Shown here: positions 17,170 through 25,637 of the stretch, one piece after another | Position numbering within the stretch: the stretch's first letter is position 1 | Layout: the number at the start of each line of letters is the position of its first letter | Assembly: GCF_002939785.1 (NCBI RefSeq) | Contig: NZ_MDEC01000002.1 | Coordinates: 124,001 to 188,000 of the forward strand | Direction of reading: 5' to 3' | Length of the DNA stretch: 64,000 nt | Source of the DNA: Xanthomonas codiaei | Lineage (GTDB): Bacteria; Pseudomonadota; Gammaproteobacteria; Xanthomonadales; Xanthomonadaceae | Position numbers and translations under genes: made by a program | The notes under the pieces: model-generated | What the model saw: only the letters and a program-made list of their open reading frames with translations | What the model was told of the DNA's origin: nothing | The model's database searches: none

Positions 17170-18231
17170 ATGCTCCGACCGCGCGCGTTGTCTGCTGCCC
17201 TGCTGCTTTCTTTCACCGGGTTGTCGATGCCCGCCCTGGCGGCGGATCAATGCGACTCGAGCCGGCTGGGGCGCACGCCGCCGGCGGTGAATTTTCGTGT
17301 CGATAACGACCTGCTCGGGGGCGAAGACCAGGACCAGGGATACTCCAACGGGGCGATGCTGACCCTGGTGTCGCCCAACCTGGTGGACTACACCGACGAC
17401 CCCTGCCTGCCGCGCACCGCGCGCTGGGTGAACAGTTATCTGGAACGCCTGCATCCGGGCGAGTTCGACCAGCAGAACATGGTGTTCTCGATCGGCCAGG
17501 CGATCTTCACCCCGACCGACTACACCCGTCGCGACGTGATCCCGGACGACCGCCCGTACGCCGGCATCCTGTTGGCCAGCTTCGGCTACAACGCGCGTAA
17601 CGATGCACACCTGCGAACCACCCAGTTGCAGCTTGGCGTGGTCGGCCCGTGGGCTTTTGCGCAGGAAGCGCAGGATGCGATCCACGACATCCTGGGCGAC
17701 GAGAAATTCCAGGGCTGGGACAACCAGTTGCATAACGAACCTGTGATCAACCTGGTCCACGAGCGCATGCGCCGCTGGCCATCCGATGCCAGCGGCAATG
17801 CCGGCGGCTTTGGTTGGGACTTCATTTCCCATTGGGGCGGGGCGGTGGGCAACATGGCCACGCATCTGAATGCAGGTGGCGAAGCGCGCTTTGGCTGGAA
17901 ACTCCCCGATGACTTCGGCAGCACCCCGACGCGCCCAGCCGGCGAAAACACCGCGCCCAGCCGCCTGGGCCGTGCCAGCGGCTGGTCGGGGCATCTGTTC
18001 GTGGCCACCGACGCACGCTGGGTGCTGCGCGACATCACCCTGGACGGCAACACCTTCCGCAACAGCCACAGCGTGGACAAGCGCCCGTTCGTGGGCGATG
18101 TCGGTTACGGCCTGGCCATCATGTACGGCCGCTGGAAATTCGCCCTGGCCCGCTACCACCGCACCCGTGAATTCGAGACCCAGCGCGAGACGCCGGTGTA
18201 TGGGAGTTTCACCATCAGCCGGATGCTTTGA
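17170..18231 (+). CDS. lpxR: LpxR-family outer-membrane lipid A 3'-O-deacylase
   Basis: A 353-residue protein with a clear signal peptide (cleavage after PALAA). The mature chain begins with the LpxR active-site region VNFRVDNDLLGGEDQDQGYS, containing the conserved Asn-Asp and Ser, and continues with the DRPYAGILLASFGYN motif typical of the family (formerly DUF2219). Later segments alternate hydrophobic residues as expected of a 12-strand beta barrel, and the chain ends in FTISRML. LpxR removes the 3'-acyloxyacyl group of lipid A, which can lower host recognition. It sits alone on the plus strand inside an otherwise minus-strand cell-envelope region and is followed by a strong terminator. Confidence 0.88.
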   Translation: MLRPRALSAALLLSFTGLSMPALAADQCDSSRLGRTPPAVNFRVDNDLLGGEDQDQGYSNGAMLTLVSPNLVDYTDDPCLPRTARWVNSYLERLHPGEFDQQNMVFSIGQAIFTPTDYTRRDVIPDDRPYAGILLASFGYNARNDAHLRTTQLQLGVVGPWAFAQEAQDAIHDILGDEKFQGWDNQLHNEPVINLVHERMRRWPSDASGNAGGFGWDFISHWGGAVGNMATHLNAGGEARFGWKLPDDFGSTPTRPAGENTAPSRLGRASGWSGHLFVATDARWVLRDITLDGNTFRNSHSVDKRPFVGDVGYGLAIMYGRWKFALARYHRTREFETQRETPVYGSFTISRML

Positions 18232-18232
18232 G

Positions 18233-18338
18233 GGCTGGGATTGGGGATTCGGGATTGGGGATTCGCAAGAGCGGGCTGTTGGGGCCTTGCAGCTGCAGTG
18301 GCTGTTGCGAATCCCCAATGCCCAATCCCCAATCCCCA
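18233..18338. repeat. paired GGGATTG/GGGATTC repeats in inverted orientation
   Basis: GGGATTGGGGATTCGGGATT-type units at 18237-18265 face the complementary AATCCCCAATGCCCAATCCC units at 18309-18338, about 45 bases apart. They can form one long imperfect hairpin just after the lpxR stop. The same family recurs at 18507, 22641, 28210, 28554, 29449, 29576, 34605, 34672, 56079, 56168 and 60349. Confidence 0.75.
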
Positions 18339-18343
18339 CCAAT

Positions 18344-18369
18344 AAAAAGCCGGCTTTCGCCGGCTTTTT
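18344..18369 (+). terminator. Rho-independent terminator of lpxR
   Basis: Perfect 10-bp stem AAAAAGCCGG / CCGGCTTTTT with loop CTTTCG and a T5 tract. It works on either strand by symmetry. A near copy lies at 18539-18572. Confidence 0.85.
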
Positions 18370-18538
18370 ATTGAATCGTTACGATTGCTGCCGCATCCAG
18401 ATGATCAGCTTCCGGATAACGACATATGTCCGAGCTGGGACTGGAGATCGAGATTGAGGCATTGATCAAAACGGGCGGCCAGGCGCGGCACCCGCTCTTG
18501 CTGTTACAAATCCCGACTCCCCAATCCCCAATCCCCGC

Positions 18539-18572
18539 CAACGAAAAGCCGGCTTTCGCCGGCTTTTCGTTG
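18539..18572 (-). terminator. Rho-independent terminator of dacA
   Basis: Perfect 14-bp stem CAACGAAAAGCCGG / CCGGCTTTTCGTTG with loop CTTTCG, three bases past the dacA stop. Its core and the preceding AATCCCC units duplicate the arrangement at 18309-18369. Confidence 0.85.
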
Positions 18573-18575
18573 GCA

Positions 18576-19781
18576 TCACTCCGATTCCCACCACATCCAG
18601 AACGCATCCCAGAGGCGTTTGAAGAACCCGCCCTCCTCGACCGCGTTGATGGCCACCAGCGGAGCCTGGGCGATGAGCTTGCCGTCCAGGCTGACCTTCA
18701 CGGTGCCGACCTGCTGGCCCTGCTTGATCGGCGCCTGCAGGTTCTTGGCCACTTCCATGCTGGGCTTGAGGTCGTCGTAGCGGCCGCGCTGCAGGCTGAC
18801 CAGCAACGGCTGGGCCACGCCCAACTGCACTTCGTCCTGCGCACCCTTCCAGACCTTCTGCTTGGTCACCACCTTGCCCGGTGCATACAGGCTGTGGGTC
18901 TCGAAGAAGCGGAAGCCCCAGTTGAGCAGCGCCAGGCTGTCGTCGGCGCGCTGGCGCTCGGAGCTGTCGCCCATGACCACCGCGACCAGGCGCTGGTCGC
19001 CACGTTTGGCCGAGCTCAGCAGGCAGTAGCCGGCCTCGGAAGTGTGGCCGGTCTTGATGCCATCCACGGCCGGGTCGCGCCACAACAGCAGATTGCGGTT
19101 GTTCTGCTTGATGTTGCCGACCTGGAATTCCTTGATCTTGTTGTAGGCGTAGGTTTCCGGGTAATCGCGCACCATCGCGCGGCCCAGCAGGGCCAGATCG
19201 TAGGCGGTGGAATGGTGGCCTTCGGCGCTCAGGCCATGCGCGTTGACGAAGTAGGAGTTCTTCATGCCGATCTTGGCGGCATAGCTGTTCATCAGCGAGG
19301 CGAAGGCTTCTTCGCTGCCGGCCACATGCTCGGCCAGCGCGATCGCTGCGTCATTGCCGGACTGGATCGCCATGCCCTTTTCCATGTCTTCCAAACGCGC
19401 GGTCTGGTTGACCGGGAACCCGCTGTAGCTGCCATCGGTGCCGGCGCCACCTTCGCGCCAGGCGCGTTCGCTCATCATGACCTGGTCGTCGCGGGTGACC
19501 TTGCCGTTCTTGATCTCGGCGGCCACCACGTAGGAGGTCATCACCTTGGTGATCGAGGCCGGTGCCAGTTGCTGGTGGATATTCTCACCGGCCAATACCT
19601 GCCCGGTGGCGTAGTCCATCAGGATCCAGGACTTGGACACGGCCGGCGCGGGCGCGGGCGGAACCGGCAAGGCAGCCGGGGCAGCAGGCGCGGCGGGCGT
19701 CGGCTGCGGCGCGGGCGTCTGGGCGCAGACCAGGCCGAAGGCGAACGTGGCCACGGCAGCGGCGGCGAAGCGGAATTTCAT
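18576..19781 (-). CDS. dacA: D-alanyl-D-alanine carboxypeptidase (PBP5/6 family)
   Basis: A 401-residue penicillin-binding protein. The signal peptide (MKFRFAAAAVATFAFGLVCA) is followed by a Pro/Ala linker of about 25 residues that is unusual for DacA. The three active-site motifs are intact: SITK (Ser76-Lys79), SGN (in AIQSGNDAA) and KTG (in GIKTGHTSE). After about residue 300 comes the PBP5 beta-rich domain (KVSLDGKLIAQAPLVAIN) and a C-terminal FKRLWDAFWMWWES, the amphipathic helix that anchors the enzyme to the outer face of the inner membrane. It trims pentapeptides in peptidoglycan. It follows rlpA on the same strand, in the order known from E. coli (rlpA-dacA-ybeD-lipB-lipA). Confidence 0.95.
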   Translation of the reverse strand: MKFRFAAAAVATFAFGLVCAQTPAPQPTPAAPAAPAALPVPPAPAPAVSKSWILMDYATGQVLAGENIHQQLAPASITKVMTSYVVAAEIKNGKVTRDDQVMMSERAWREGGAGTDGSYSGFPVNQTARLEDMEKGMAIQSGNDAAIALAEHVAGSEEAFASLMNSYAAKIGMKNSYFVNAHGLSAEGHHSTAYDLALLGRAMVRDYPETYAYNKIKEFQVGNIKQNNRNLLLWRDPAVDGIKTGHTSEAGYCLLSSAKRGDQRLVAVVMGDSSERQRADDSLALLNWGFRFFETHSLYAPGKVVTKQKVWKGAQDEVQLGVAQPLLVSLQRGRYDDLKPSMEVAKNLQAPIKQGQQVGTVKVSLDGKLIAQAPLVAINAVEEGGFFKRLWDAFWMWWESE

Positions 19782-20040
19782 TGAAGAACGACTCCTGACG
19801 GGCCCGAAGGCTGGGTAATCGGAAATTGTAAAGGGCTGCAGCAATGAGGGCGACGCATCAGACCACGTAGGCGCCCGCGCAGTTCAGCGATGACTGCAGG
19901 CCGCGCGCCGCCCCGGCCTGGGGCGGCGATCCCACAGAGCGGTTGGCTCACCCACTCGCAAGCGATGACGGAGTGGATGCAGGGGCAGTTGTCGGTTTCA
20001 AGCTGGCCCGCCAGTGACCTGGCAGGCCCGGCCGCCATGC

Positions 20041-21405
20041 TCAATTGGCAACGATCTGCGGGCGCCCGAAGCCCAGACCGGCAATGCGCTGCGCGATTTC
20101 GGACGCGTTGGCGTGATCACGTGCATTGACGCGCAGGCGCCACAAGGTCCGCCCACCGCTGACGATATCGCTGACACTGGCTCCGGCGATGCCGGCCGAT
20201 GCCAGCTGCGACAGCGCGCGGTTGGCATTTTCGCGGCTGGCGAAACTGGCAACCTGCAACAGGATGTCGCCCAGCGCGGATTCGGCGGCGCTGGGCGCCC
20301 TGGCCGGAATCGGATCGACCTTGACCGGCCGTGCAGGCGCGCGCTCGGGCGCCTTGACCACCGCGACGGCGACCGGTGCAGCCGCCGCCGGGCGCGGTGC
20401 GGTGGCGGCCGGCTTGCCGGTGGCCACACGCACGCCCTGCGATTTCATCCAGGCATCGAAATTGTCGGCATTGCCCGGCTGGCGCGAATCGGCCACGCGA
20501 TAGCGCCACCGTTCGCCGGCCGGGATGACCACAGCGCCATTCGAGGTGGCGACAGGCGCGGCAACCGCCGTAGCCGCACGCGGCGGCACGGTGCGGGTGG
20601 GCAGGCGCTGCACCAGACCATCGATCTGGCTGCTGCCCGCAACAGGCCGCGCCGTAGCGACGGCCGTGGAGGCCGGCTGGTCGCTGCGGCGCTTGGCCAG
20701 CAGGTTGCCGTTATCGGCTTCGGTCAGTCCACGCACTTCGACATTGCCGGTGCCCTTGCCGGTGATCCCCAGCTTGACCGCAGCGGCGTAGCTCAGATCG
20801 ATCACGCGTCCGTCGTGGAACGGACCACGGTCGTTGACCCGCACCACCACCGAATCGCCGGTGTCGGTATTGGTGACCAGTGCAAAGCTCGGCAGCGGCA
20901 GGGTCTTGTGCGCGGCTGTGAAGGCGTACATGTCGTAGACCTCCTTGTTGGAGGTGAGCCGGCCGTGGAACTTGCTGCCGTAATACGAGGCAGTGCCGCG
21001 TTCGACATAGTCGCCGGGGCTGTCCATCACCACGTAGCGCTTGCCCAGCACCTCATACGGCGAGCGGTTGCCCACCGCCGAGCGCGGCTCGTTGGTGACC
21101 AGGGGTTCGGGAATGCAGGCCACGTTGGGCACGTGGTCCGGGGTGCTGTCCTTGACGCCGGGTTTGTACAGGCCGCCGGCGGTGTAATCGCCGCGTGTAG
21201 ACGGGTCCTCCTTGGCTGCCGCGTACGGCGACGTGGAAGGGCATCCGGTCGCGACGTAGGCCGGCCCCTTGCCGTCGACCTTGACGCCCTTGATGGCACC
21301 GCTGCCGGTGCTGCCGGCACCTTTCTTCGGTGCGCTGCTGCAGGCCGCCAGGCCCAGCATCAGCGCCATCGGGATCAGCCACTTGGGACCTGTCATGCTG
21401 TTCAT
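20041..21405 (-). CDS. rlpA: septal ring lytic transglycosylase RlpA
   Basis: A 454-residue lipoprotein (lipobox LGLAAC, Cys at about residue 22). Residues about 130-240 form the double-psi beta-barrel domain: RGTASYYGSKFHGRLTSN, YDMYAFTAAHKTLPLPS and VVVRVNDRGPFHDGRVIDLS, with the catalytic-type Asp in DRGPF. A Pro/Ala/Val linker leads to a C-terminal SPOR domain (about 375-450; DILLQVASFASRENANRALS, TLWRLRVNA) that binds denuded peptidoglycan at the septum. The start overlaps the mltB stop by four bases (ATGA), so the two wall-cleaving enzymes are translationally coupled. Confidence 0.95.
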   Translation of the reverse strand: MNSMTGPKWLIPMALMLGLAACSSAPKKGAGSTGSGAIKGVKVDGKGPAYVATGCPSTSPYAAAKEDPSTRGDYTAGGLYKPGVKDSTPDHVPNVACIPEPLVTNEPRSAVGNRSPYEVLGKRYVVMDSPGDYVERGTASYYGSKFHGRLTSNKEVYDMYAFTAAHKTLPLPSFALVTNTDTGDSVVVRVNDRGPFHDGRVIDLSYAAAVKLGITGKGTGNVEVRGLTEADNGNLLAKRRSDQPASTAVATARPVAGSSQIDGLVQRLPTRTVPPRAATAVAAPVATSNGAVVIPAGERWRYRVADSRQPGNADNFDAWMKSQGVRVATGKPAATAPRPAAAAPVAVAVVKAPERAPARPVKVDPIPARAPSAAESALGDILLQVASFASRENANRALSQLASAGIAGASVSDIVSGGRTLWRLRVNARDHANASEIAQRIAGLGFGRPQIVAN

Positions 21406-22550
21406 GCCGGTGGTAACTCCTTGCCGGCGATGGCCTCGGACAGCTGGAACACGGCCATCGCATACATCTTGGAAATGTTGTAGCGGGTGATTGCGTAGAA
21501 GTTCTGGAAGCCCAGCCAGTACTGCTTGCCGTTGGCGTCGTCCAGGCTGATCGGGGTGGCGGTGCTGCCGGCCACCACCGGCGCGCTGGGGTGGTAGCCG
21601 CGCGCGGACAGATCGGCCAGCGTGTACACCGGCGACCAGTCGGTGGGATTGAATTCCTCGTGGCCGGCGGCCAGCGTGGCCGGCACCGCCACCTGCCCGT
21701 CGCGCACCCAGCCGCCCTTCTTGACGAAGTAATTGGCGATCGAGGCGAACACGTCGTTGTAGTCGGTGAACAGGTTGCGCTTGCCGTCGGCATCGCCATC
21801 GACACCGAACTGGCGGTAGCTCGATGGCATGAACTGGCCCATGCCCATCGCACCGGCGTAGCTGCCGATCAGCGCGGTGACATCGAGCTGCTCTTCCTTG
21901 CCGAGCGCGAACAATTGACTAAGTTCATCGCGGAAAAACAGCTCGCGCCGCACCTCGCGTTCCAGCTTGGCCGGGTCGCCGCTACGTGGATAACGGAACG
22001 CCAGCGTGTAGAGCGCATCCAGCACGCGGTATTTGCCTGCGTTGGTGCCGTAGCTGGTTTCCACCCCGATGATGGCCACGATCACCTGTGCCGGCACGCC
22101 GGTGGCAGCCTCCACCTTGCTCAACTCGGCACGGTGTTGCGCCAGGAACTTGCGCCCGCCATCGATGCGCGCCTGGGTGATGAACATCGGCCGGTATTCG
22201 TTCCACGGCTTGACCCGTTCGGCCGGACGCGACATCGCGGTGACGATGGCGTCCTTGAACTGTGCCTGCGCCAGGGTCGCCTCGATCTGCGCCGCATCGA
22301 TGCCGTACCTGGTGGCGGTGTCGCGCACGAAGTTGGCGCGGGCGATCTCGAACGGCACCGGGGTCAGATCCACTGGCGGCAAGGCGGGCGCCTCGGCAGC
22401 AGCACTGGCGGGCGTCGCGGACGCGACAGGGGGAGCGGGCGGCTTGGCCGGGGGCGCACTGGCGGCCGGCGGCGGGGACGGAGGGCTGGGCTGGGTCGCG
22501 CAGGCGACAAGGCCGAGGGTGAGCAGGCAGGTCAGAGTGCGTCGAATCAT
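21402..22550 (-). CDS. mltB: membrane-bound lytic murein transglycosylase B
   Basis: A 382-residue lipoprotein (LGLVACATQ) with an Ala/Pro-rich spacer of about 50 residues. The catalytic domain has the slt70-like fold with the catalytic Glu in VAIIGVETSYGTNAG and the MltB signature GSYAGAMGMGQFMPSSYRQF. It also has DYNDVFASIANYF near the peptidoglycan-binding groove. MltB cleaves glycan strands to anhydro-muropeptides at the outer membrane. It is separated from rodA by the polygalacturonase gene. Confidence 0.95.
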   Translation of the reverse strand: MIRRTLTCLLTLGLVACATQPSPPSPPPAASAPPAKPPAPPVASATPASAAAEAPALPPVDLTPVPFEIARANFVRDTATRYGIDAAQIEATLAQAQFKDAIVTAMSRPAERVKPWNEYRPMFITQARIDGGRKFLAQHRAELSKVEAATGVPAQVIVAIIGVETSYGTNAGKYRVLDALYTLAFRYPRSGDPAKLEREVRRELFFRDELSQLFALGKEEQLDVTALIGSYAGAMGMGQFMPSSYRQFGVDGDADGKRNLFTDYNDVFASIANYFVKKGGWVRDGQVAVPATLAAGHEEFNPTDWSPVYTLADLSARGYHPSAPVVAGSTATPISLDDANGKQYWLGFQNFYAITRYNISKMYAMAVFQLSEAIAGKELPPA

Positions 22551-22640
22551 CGGCCGAGGGTAACAGACATCAGATGAACTTCTGGCAATAAGGCCATGAA
22601 ACGCAAAGACTTTGGATCAAGTCAAGAGGTGGTGCAGCAA

Positions 22641-22713
22641 ATTCGGGATTCGGGATTCGGGATTCGGGATTCGGGATTCGGGATTCGGGATTCGGGATTC
22701 GGGATTCGGGATT
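22641..22713. repeat. tandem array, ten copies of the 7-mer CGGGATT
   Basis: From 22644 to 22713 the unit CGGGATT repeats ten times without error, preceded by a partial copy. It lies between the polygalacturonase stop and the mltB start codon. Perfect short tandem arrays like this commonly vary in copy number. It is the longest pure array of the GGGATT family in the window. Confidence 0.9.
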
Positions 22714-22796
22714 TTGCAACTGCGCCGCATTGGCGGTGCAGCGCTGCGCGGTAGCCACCGGTCCGGCGCGGCCGTTGGAGGGCCGCGCCGGGTGCT

Positions 22797-24194
22797 TCAC
22801 AGTGCCGGGAAGCGGGGCGCGCCCGAGCAGGTGGGAATGGCGCCGCTGACCTGCACCGGGCCGGTGGTGACGCCGGTGCCGGTGGGCGTCACCGCGCTGT
22901 TGCTGAGTCCGATCTGCGCATTGCTCGCGGTGACCGTGGCCGGCGCGCTTCCAATGGCCACATTGGCCAGCACCAGATCCAGCGGCGTCTGCGCGTCGTA
23001 GCCGCGCAGGATCCACCCCTTGCCGCCGGCGTCGTTGCTGCTGCGCAAGCCGTCCACCACGATCGCGCTGAAGGTCGGCTTGGTGCCGCTGTTGCCGCTG
23101 GCATAGAACGGGTTGATCACCACCGGACTGGTCACGCCGTACAGGCAGGTATTGCGATAGGTGACCTGGCTGACCGAGCCGCCCTTGACGATGCTGGTCT
23201 TGATGCGCAGGCCGTTGTTGTCGGTGCTGCGGTTGCCTGCATCGTCGGTGGACACCAGCGCGTTGCTGTCCACCAGCACGTTGCTGACGCCGAACATCAC
23301 CTCGCTACCGATCGAGATGCCATGGGTGCCGTAGCAACGGCTATTGCGCACGGTGATGTTGGCCGATTTGGAGGCGATGGTCTTGATCGCCACGCAGTCG
23401 TCGCCGCCCATCACGTCGCTGTCGTGGATGGTGGCGTTGACCACGCTGTCCAGATCCAGGCCGTCGGTATTGGGGCTGCTGGCCGGCGATTTCACCCGCA
23501 CGCCCCAGATGGTGAGGCCATTGACGCTATGCGAGAAGAAATGGAAGTAGGCCGCATTGATCAGATTGATGTCGTAGAGCGTGAACTCGCTGGAATTCTG
23601 CACCTTGATCAGGTCCGGGCTGTTCTGCACCTGGCCGACCTTCTTGGCGTTCTCGCCGAACTCCCACCAGGTGGTGCTCTTGCCCAGCATGGTCTGATCG
23701 CCGCGCCCATCGATGGTGCCCTGGCGACCGCCGGTGCGGATGCCCATGACGCCTGCATTGTTGCCCTTGACGCTGATCAACGGCGTGCAGGCACCGCTCT
23801 TGGAACCGGCAGTGCCGCAACCGGTGCCGTAGTCGGCCGGGTTGCGCGAGCCGTACAGGGTGACGCCCTGGTCGATGACCAGGGTGACGTTGGCCGGGAT
23901 GAACAACGGCCCGGTCAGAAAGGCATTGCCGCTGCCGCTGGTCAACAGCACGCTTCCATTCTTGCAGGCGTTGAGCGCGGCCTGGATGGCCGTGGTATCG
24001 GGGGGCGCGCTTTCCAGCGCGGCGTCGAATTGCCGTCCGGCCGGCGTGTGGCTGGCCTTCAAGGGCGGCTGGCAACTGGCGGGAATCGACGGTTGCGCGA
24101 CAGGGCGGCTATCGCCGTTGGCGAAGGTGACGGCGCCGGCCTGTGCGCAAAGCGACAGACAGACACCGCCGATGGCAGCGTTGAGCAGTTTCAT
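22797..24194 (-). CDS. secreted polygalacturonase, glycoside hydrolase family 28
   Basis: A 465-residue protein with a signal peptide (MKLLNAAIGGVCLSLCAQAG). The parallel beta-helix core carries the GH28 motifs in order: NTDG, GGDDC (two catalytic Asp), GTHGISIGS and the LRIKTS Arg-Lys pair. GH28 enzymes hydrolyse alpha-1,4 linkages of homogalacturonan, a plant-cell-wall pectin, and in xanthomonads go out through type II secretion. Paired Cys occur as expected for an exported enzyme. The gene sits within an otherwise housekeeping rod-shape and cell-wall cluster, between rodA and mltB. A 324-base leader region and a palindrome at 24403-24417 suggest its own promoter and control. Confidence 0.93.
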   Translation of the reverse strand: MKLLNAAIGGVCLSLCAQAGAVTFANGDSRPVAQPSIPASCQPPLKASHTPAGRQFDAALESAPPDTTAIQAALNACKNGSVLLTSGSGNAFLTGPLFIPANVTLVIDQGVTLYGSRNPADYGTGCGTAGSKSGACTPLISVKGNNAGVMGIRTGGRQGTIDGRGDQTMLGKSTTWWEFGENAKKVGQVQNSPDLIKVQNSSEFTLYDINLINAAYFHFFSHSVNGLTIWGVRVKSPASSPNTDGLDLDSVVNATIHDSDVMGGDDCVAIKTIASKSANITVRNSRCYGTHGISIGSEVMFGVSNVLVDSNALVSTDDAGNRSTDNNGLRIKTSIVKGGSVSQVTYRNTCLYGVTSPVVINPFYASGNSGTKPTFSAIVVDGLRSSNDAGGKGWILRGYDAQTPLDLVLANVAIGSAPATVTASNAQIGLSNSAVTPTGTGVTTGPVQVSGAIPTCSGAPRFPAL

Positions 24195-24402
24195 GGAAGA
24201 GATCACCCGAATGAGGAATGGCGCGGGCCAGTGCAGGCAACGCGACGCGGCCGCCAGCACTGCAGCGGCGTGGCGCACTCTACGCAGCGCCGCGCCGGTC
24301 TGGGGTGGACGCGCGAACCCGGCGCCGCATCAACGAAGCCGGCCTGCGCCGGGGTGTCGTGGTTGCAATGCACTGCGCAAAACCACCACGCACTCCAAAG
24401 AT

Positions 24403-24417
24403 TGTCAGCGTTTGACA
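24403..24417 (-). promoter_or_regulatory. candidate operator upstream of the polygalacturonase gene
   Basis: Perfect inverted repeat TGTCA-GCGTT-TGACA, 15 bp, about 210 bases before the polygalacturonase start. It has the size of a dimeric regulator site (GntR- or LacI-like). It does not match the TGTGA-N6-TCACA half-sites expected for Clp/CRP. The regulator is unknown. Confidence 0.35.
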
Positions 24418-24518
24418 TAGGCGAGTCGCACACGCACACGCGCACGCTGCCGCATCGGGTGCGCGCGTGACGCTTGGCGCGCAACGCGACCCTAAGGATC
24501 GTGCCAGGCGCAATCGCG

Positions 24519-25637
24519 TCAGTAGCCGTGTACCGGTCGGTGCGACTTCACTGCCATCACCAGCCCCAGGCCCGCCAGCAACGACACTGCCGAGGTGCCG
24601 CCGTAACTCAGCAGCGGCATCGGCACGCCCACCACCGGCAGCAGGCCGGAAATCATGCCGCCGTTGACCAGCACGTAGACGAAGAACGCCAGGCCGGTGG
24701 CGCCGGCAATCAGGCGCGAATAGGTGTCGCGCGCCTGCGAGGCGATCCACAGGCAGCGGCCGATCACGATCAGATACAGCATCAGCACGATGGCCACGCC
24801 GATCCAGCCGAATTCCTCGCTCAGCACCGAGAACGCAAAGTCGGTGGTCTGCTCGGGGATGAAGTTCAGATGCGATTGCGAGCCCAGCCCCCAACCCTTG
24901 CCATCCAGTCCGCCGGAGCCAATGGCGATCTTGGACTGGATGATGTTCCAGCCGGCACCGAGCGCATCGCTTTCAGGGTTGAGGAACATCATGATGCGGT
25001 CCTTCTGGTACGGGCGCAGCAGCCAGAACCAGGCCACCGGCGCGGCAGCAGATATCCCGCCGATGCCCACCGCCACCCACCACCACGGCAGGCCGGCCAG
25101 CAGCAGCACGAACACCCCGCTGGCGGCGATCAGCACACCGGTGCCGAAGTCCGGCTGCAGCATGATCAGGGCGGTCGGCACGCCGATGATCATGCCAGTC
25201 ACCAGCACGGTGGAGATCCGTGGCGGCAACGGCATGCGATGCAGATACCAGGCCGCCATCATCGGCAGGCTGATCTTCAGCAGCTCCGCCGGCTGCAGAT
25301 AGAACACCTTCAGGTCCAGCCACTGGCGGCCGTACTTGCCGGTGCCCAGCACGAAGACCGCCAGCAGCGGCAGCATCGACAGGCCGTAGATCCACGGCGT
25401 CCACGCGCGCAGCCGGAGCACCGACATGCGCGAGATCGCCCACATTGCGCCCGTACCGATGACAAAGCGCACGCCCTGCGCCATCACCAGATGATCGCCC
25501 TCGGCGGCGCCGCCGGCGCTCTTGAGCACCGACAGGCCGATCACCATCAACGCGCCCAGCGCCAGGCACAGCACCCAGTCCAGGCTGCGCGTGAAGCGCG
25601 CGACCATGTCCACCAGCCAGCGCAGGATGTCACTCAA
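24519..25637 (-). CDS. rodA: rod-shape SEDS peptidoglycan glycosyltransferase RodA
   Basis: A 372-residue polytopic protein (about ten membrane segments) of the SEDS family, which polymerises glycan strands with PBP2 during elongation. Typical segments are RWLDLKVFYLQPAELLKISL (with the conserved Gln-Pro-x-Glu), LIMLQPDFGTGVLIAASG, GGLDGKGWGLGSQSHLNFIP and EQTTDFAFSVLSEEFGWIG, and the C-terminal LPLLSYGGTS. The start overlaps the mrdA stop by four bases (ATGA), tying synthesis of the polymerase to its transpeptidase partner. Confidence 0.97.
   Translation of the reverse strand: MSDILRWLVDMVARFTRSLDWVLCLALGALMVIGLSVLKSAGGAAEGDHLVMAQGVRFVIGTGAMWAISRMSVLRLRAWTPWIYGLSMLPLLAVFVLGTGKYGRQWLDLKVFYLQPAELLKISLPMMAAWYLHRMPLPPRISTVLVTGMIIGVPTALIMLQPDFGTGVLIAASGVFVLLLAGLPWWWVAVGIGGISAAAPVAWFWLLRPYQKDRIMMFLNPESDALGAGWNIIQSKIAIGSGGLDGKGWGLGSQSHLNFIPEQTTDFAFSVLSEEFGWIGVAIVLMLYLIVIGRCLWIASQARDTYSRLIAGATGLAFFVYVLVNGGMISGLLPVVGVPMPLLSYGGTSAVSLLAGLGLVMAVKSHRPVHGY

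Noticed and set aside
22641-22713. The ten-copy short repeat considered as a CRISPR array
   Set aside because: The units are 7 bases and directly adjacent, with no spacers, and no cas genes are nearby.
24403-24417. The palindrome upstream of the polygalacturonase as a Clp/CRP site
   Set aside because: The half-site is TGTCA with a 5-base spacer, not TGTGA-N6-TCACA. I keep it only as an operator for an unknown regulator.
24195-24518. A plant-inducible (PIP) box for HrpX control of the polygalacturonase
   Set aside because: I found no pair of TTCGC half-sites with the required 15-base spacing on the gene's strand in this leader.
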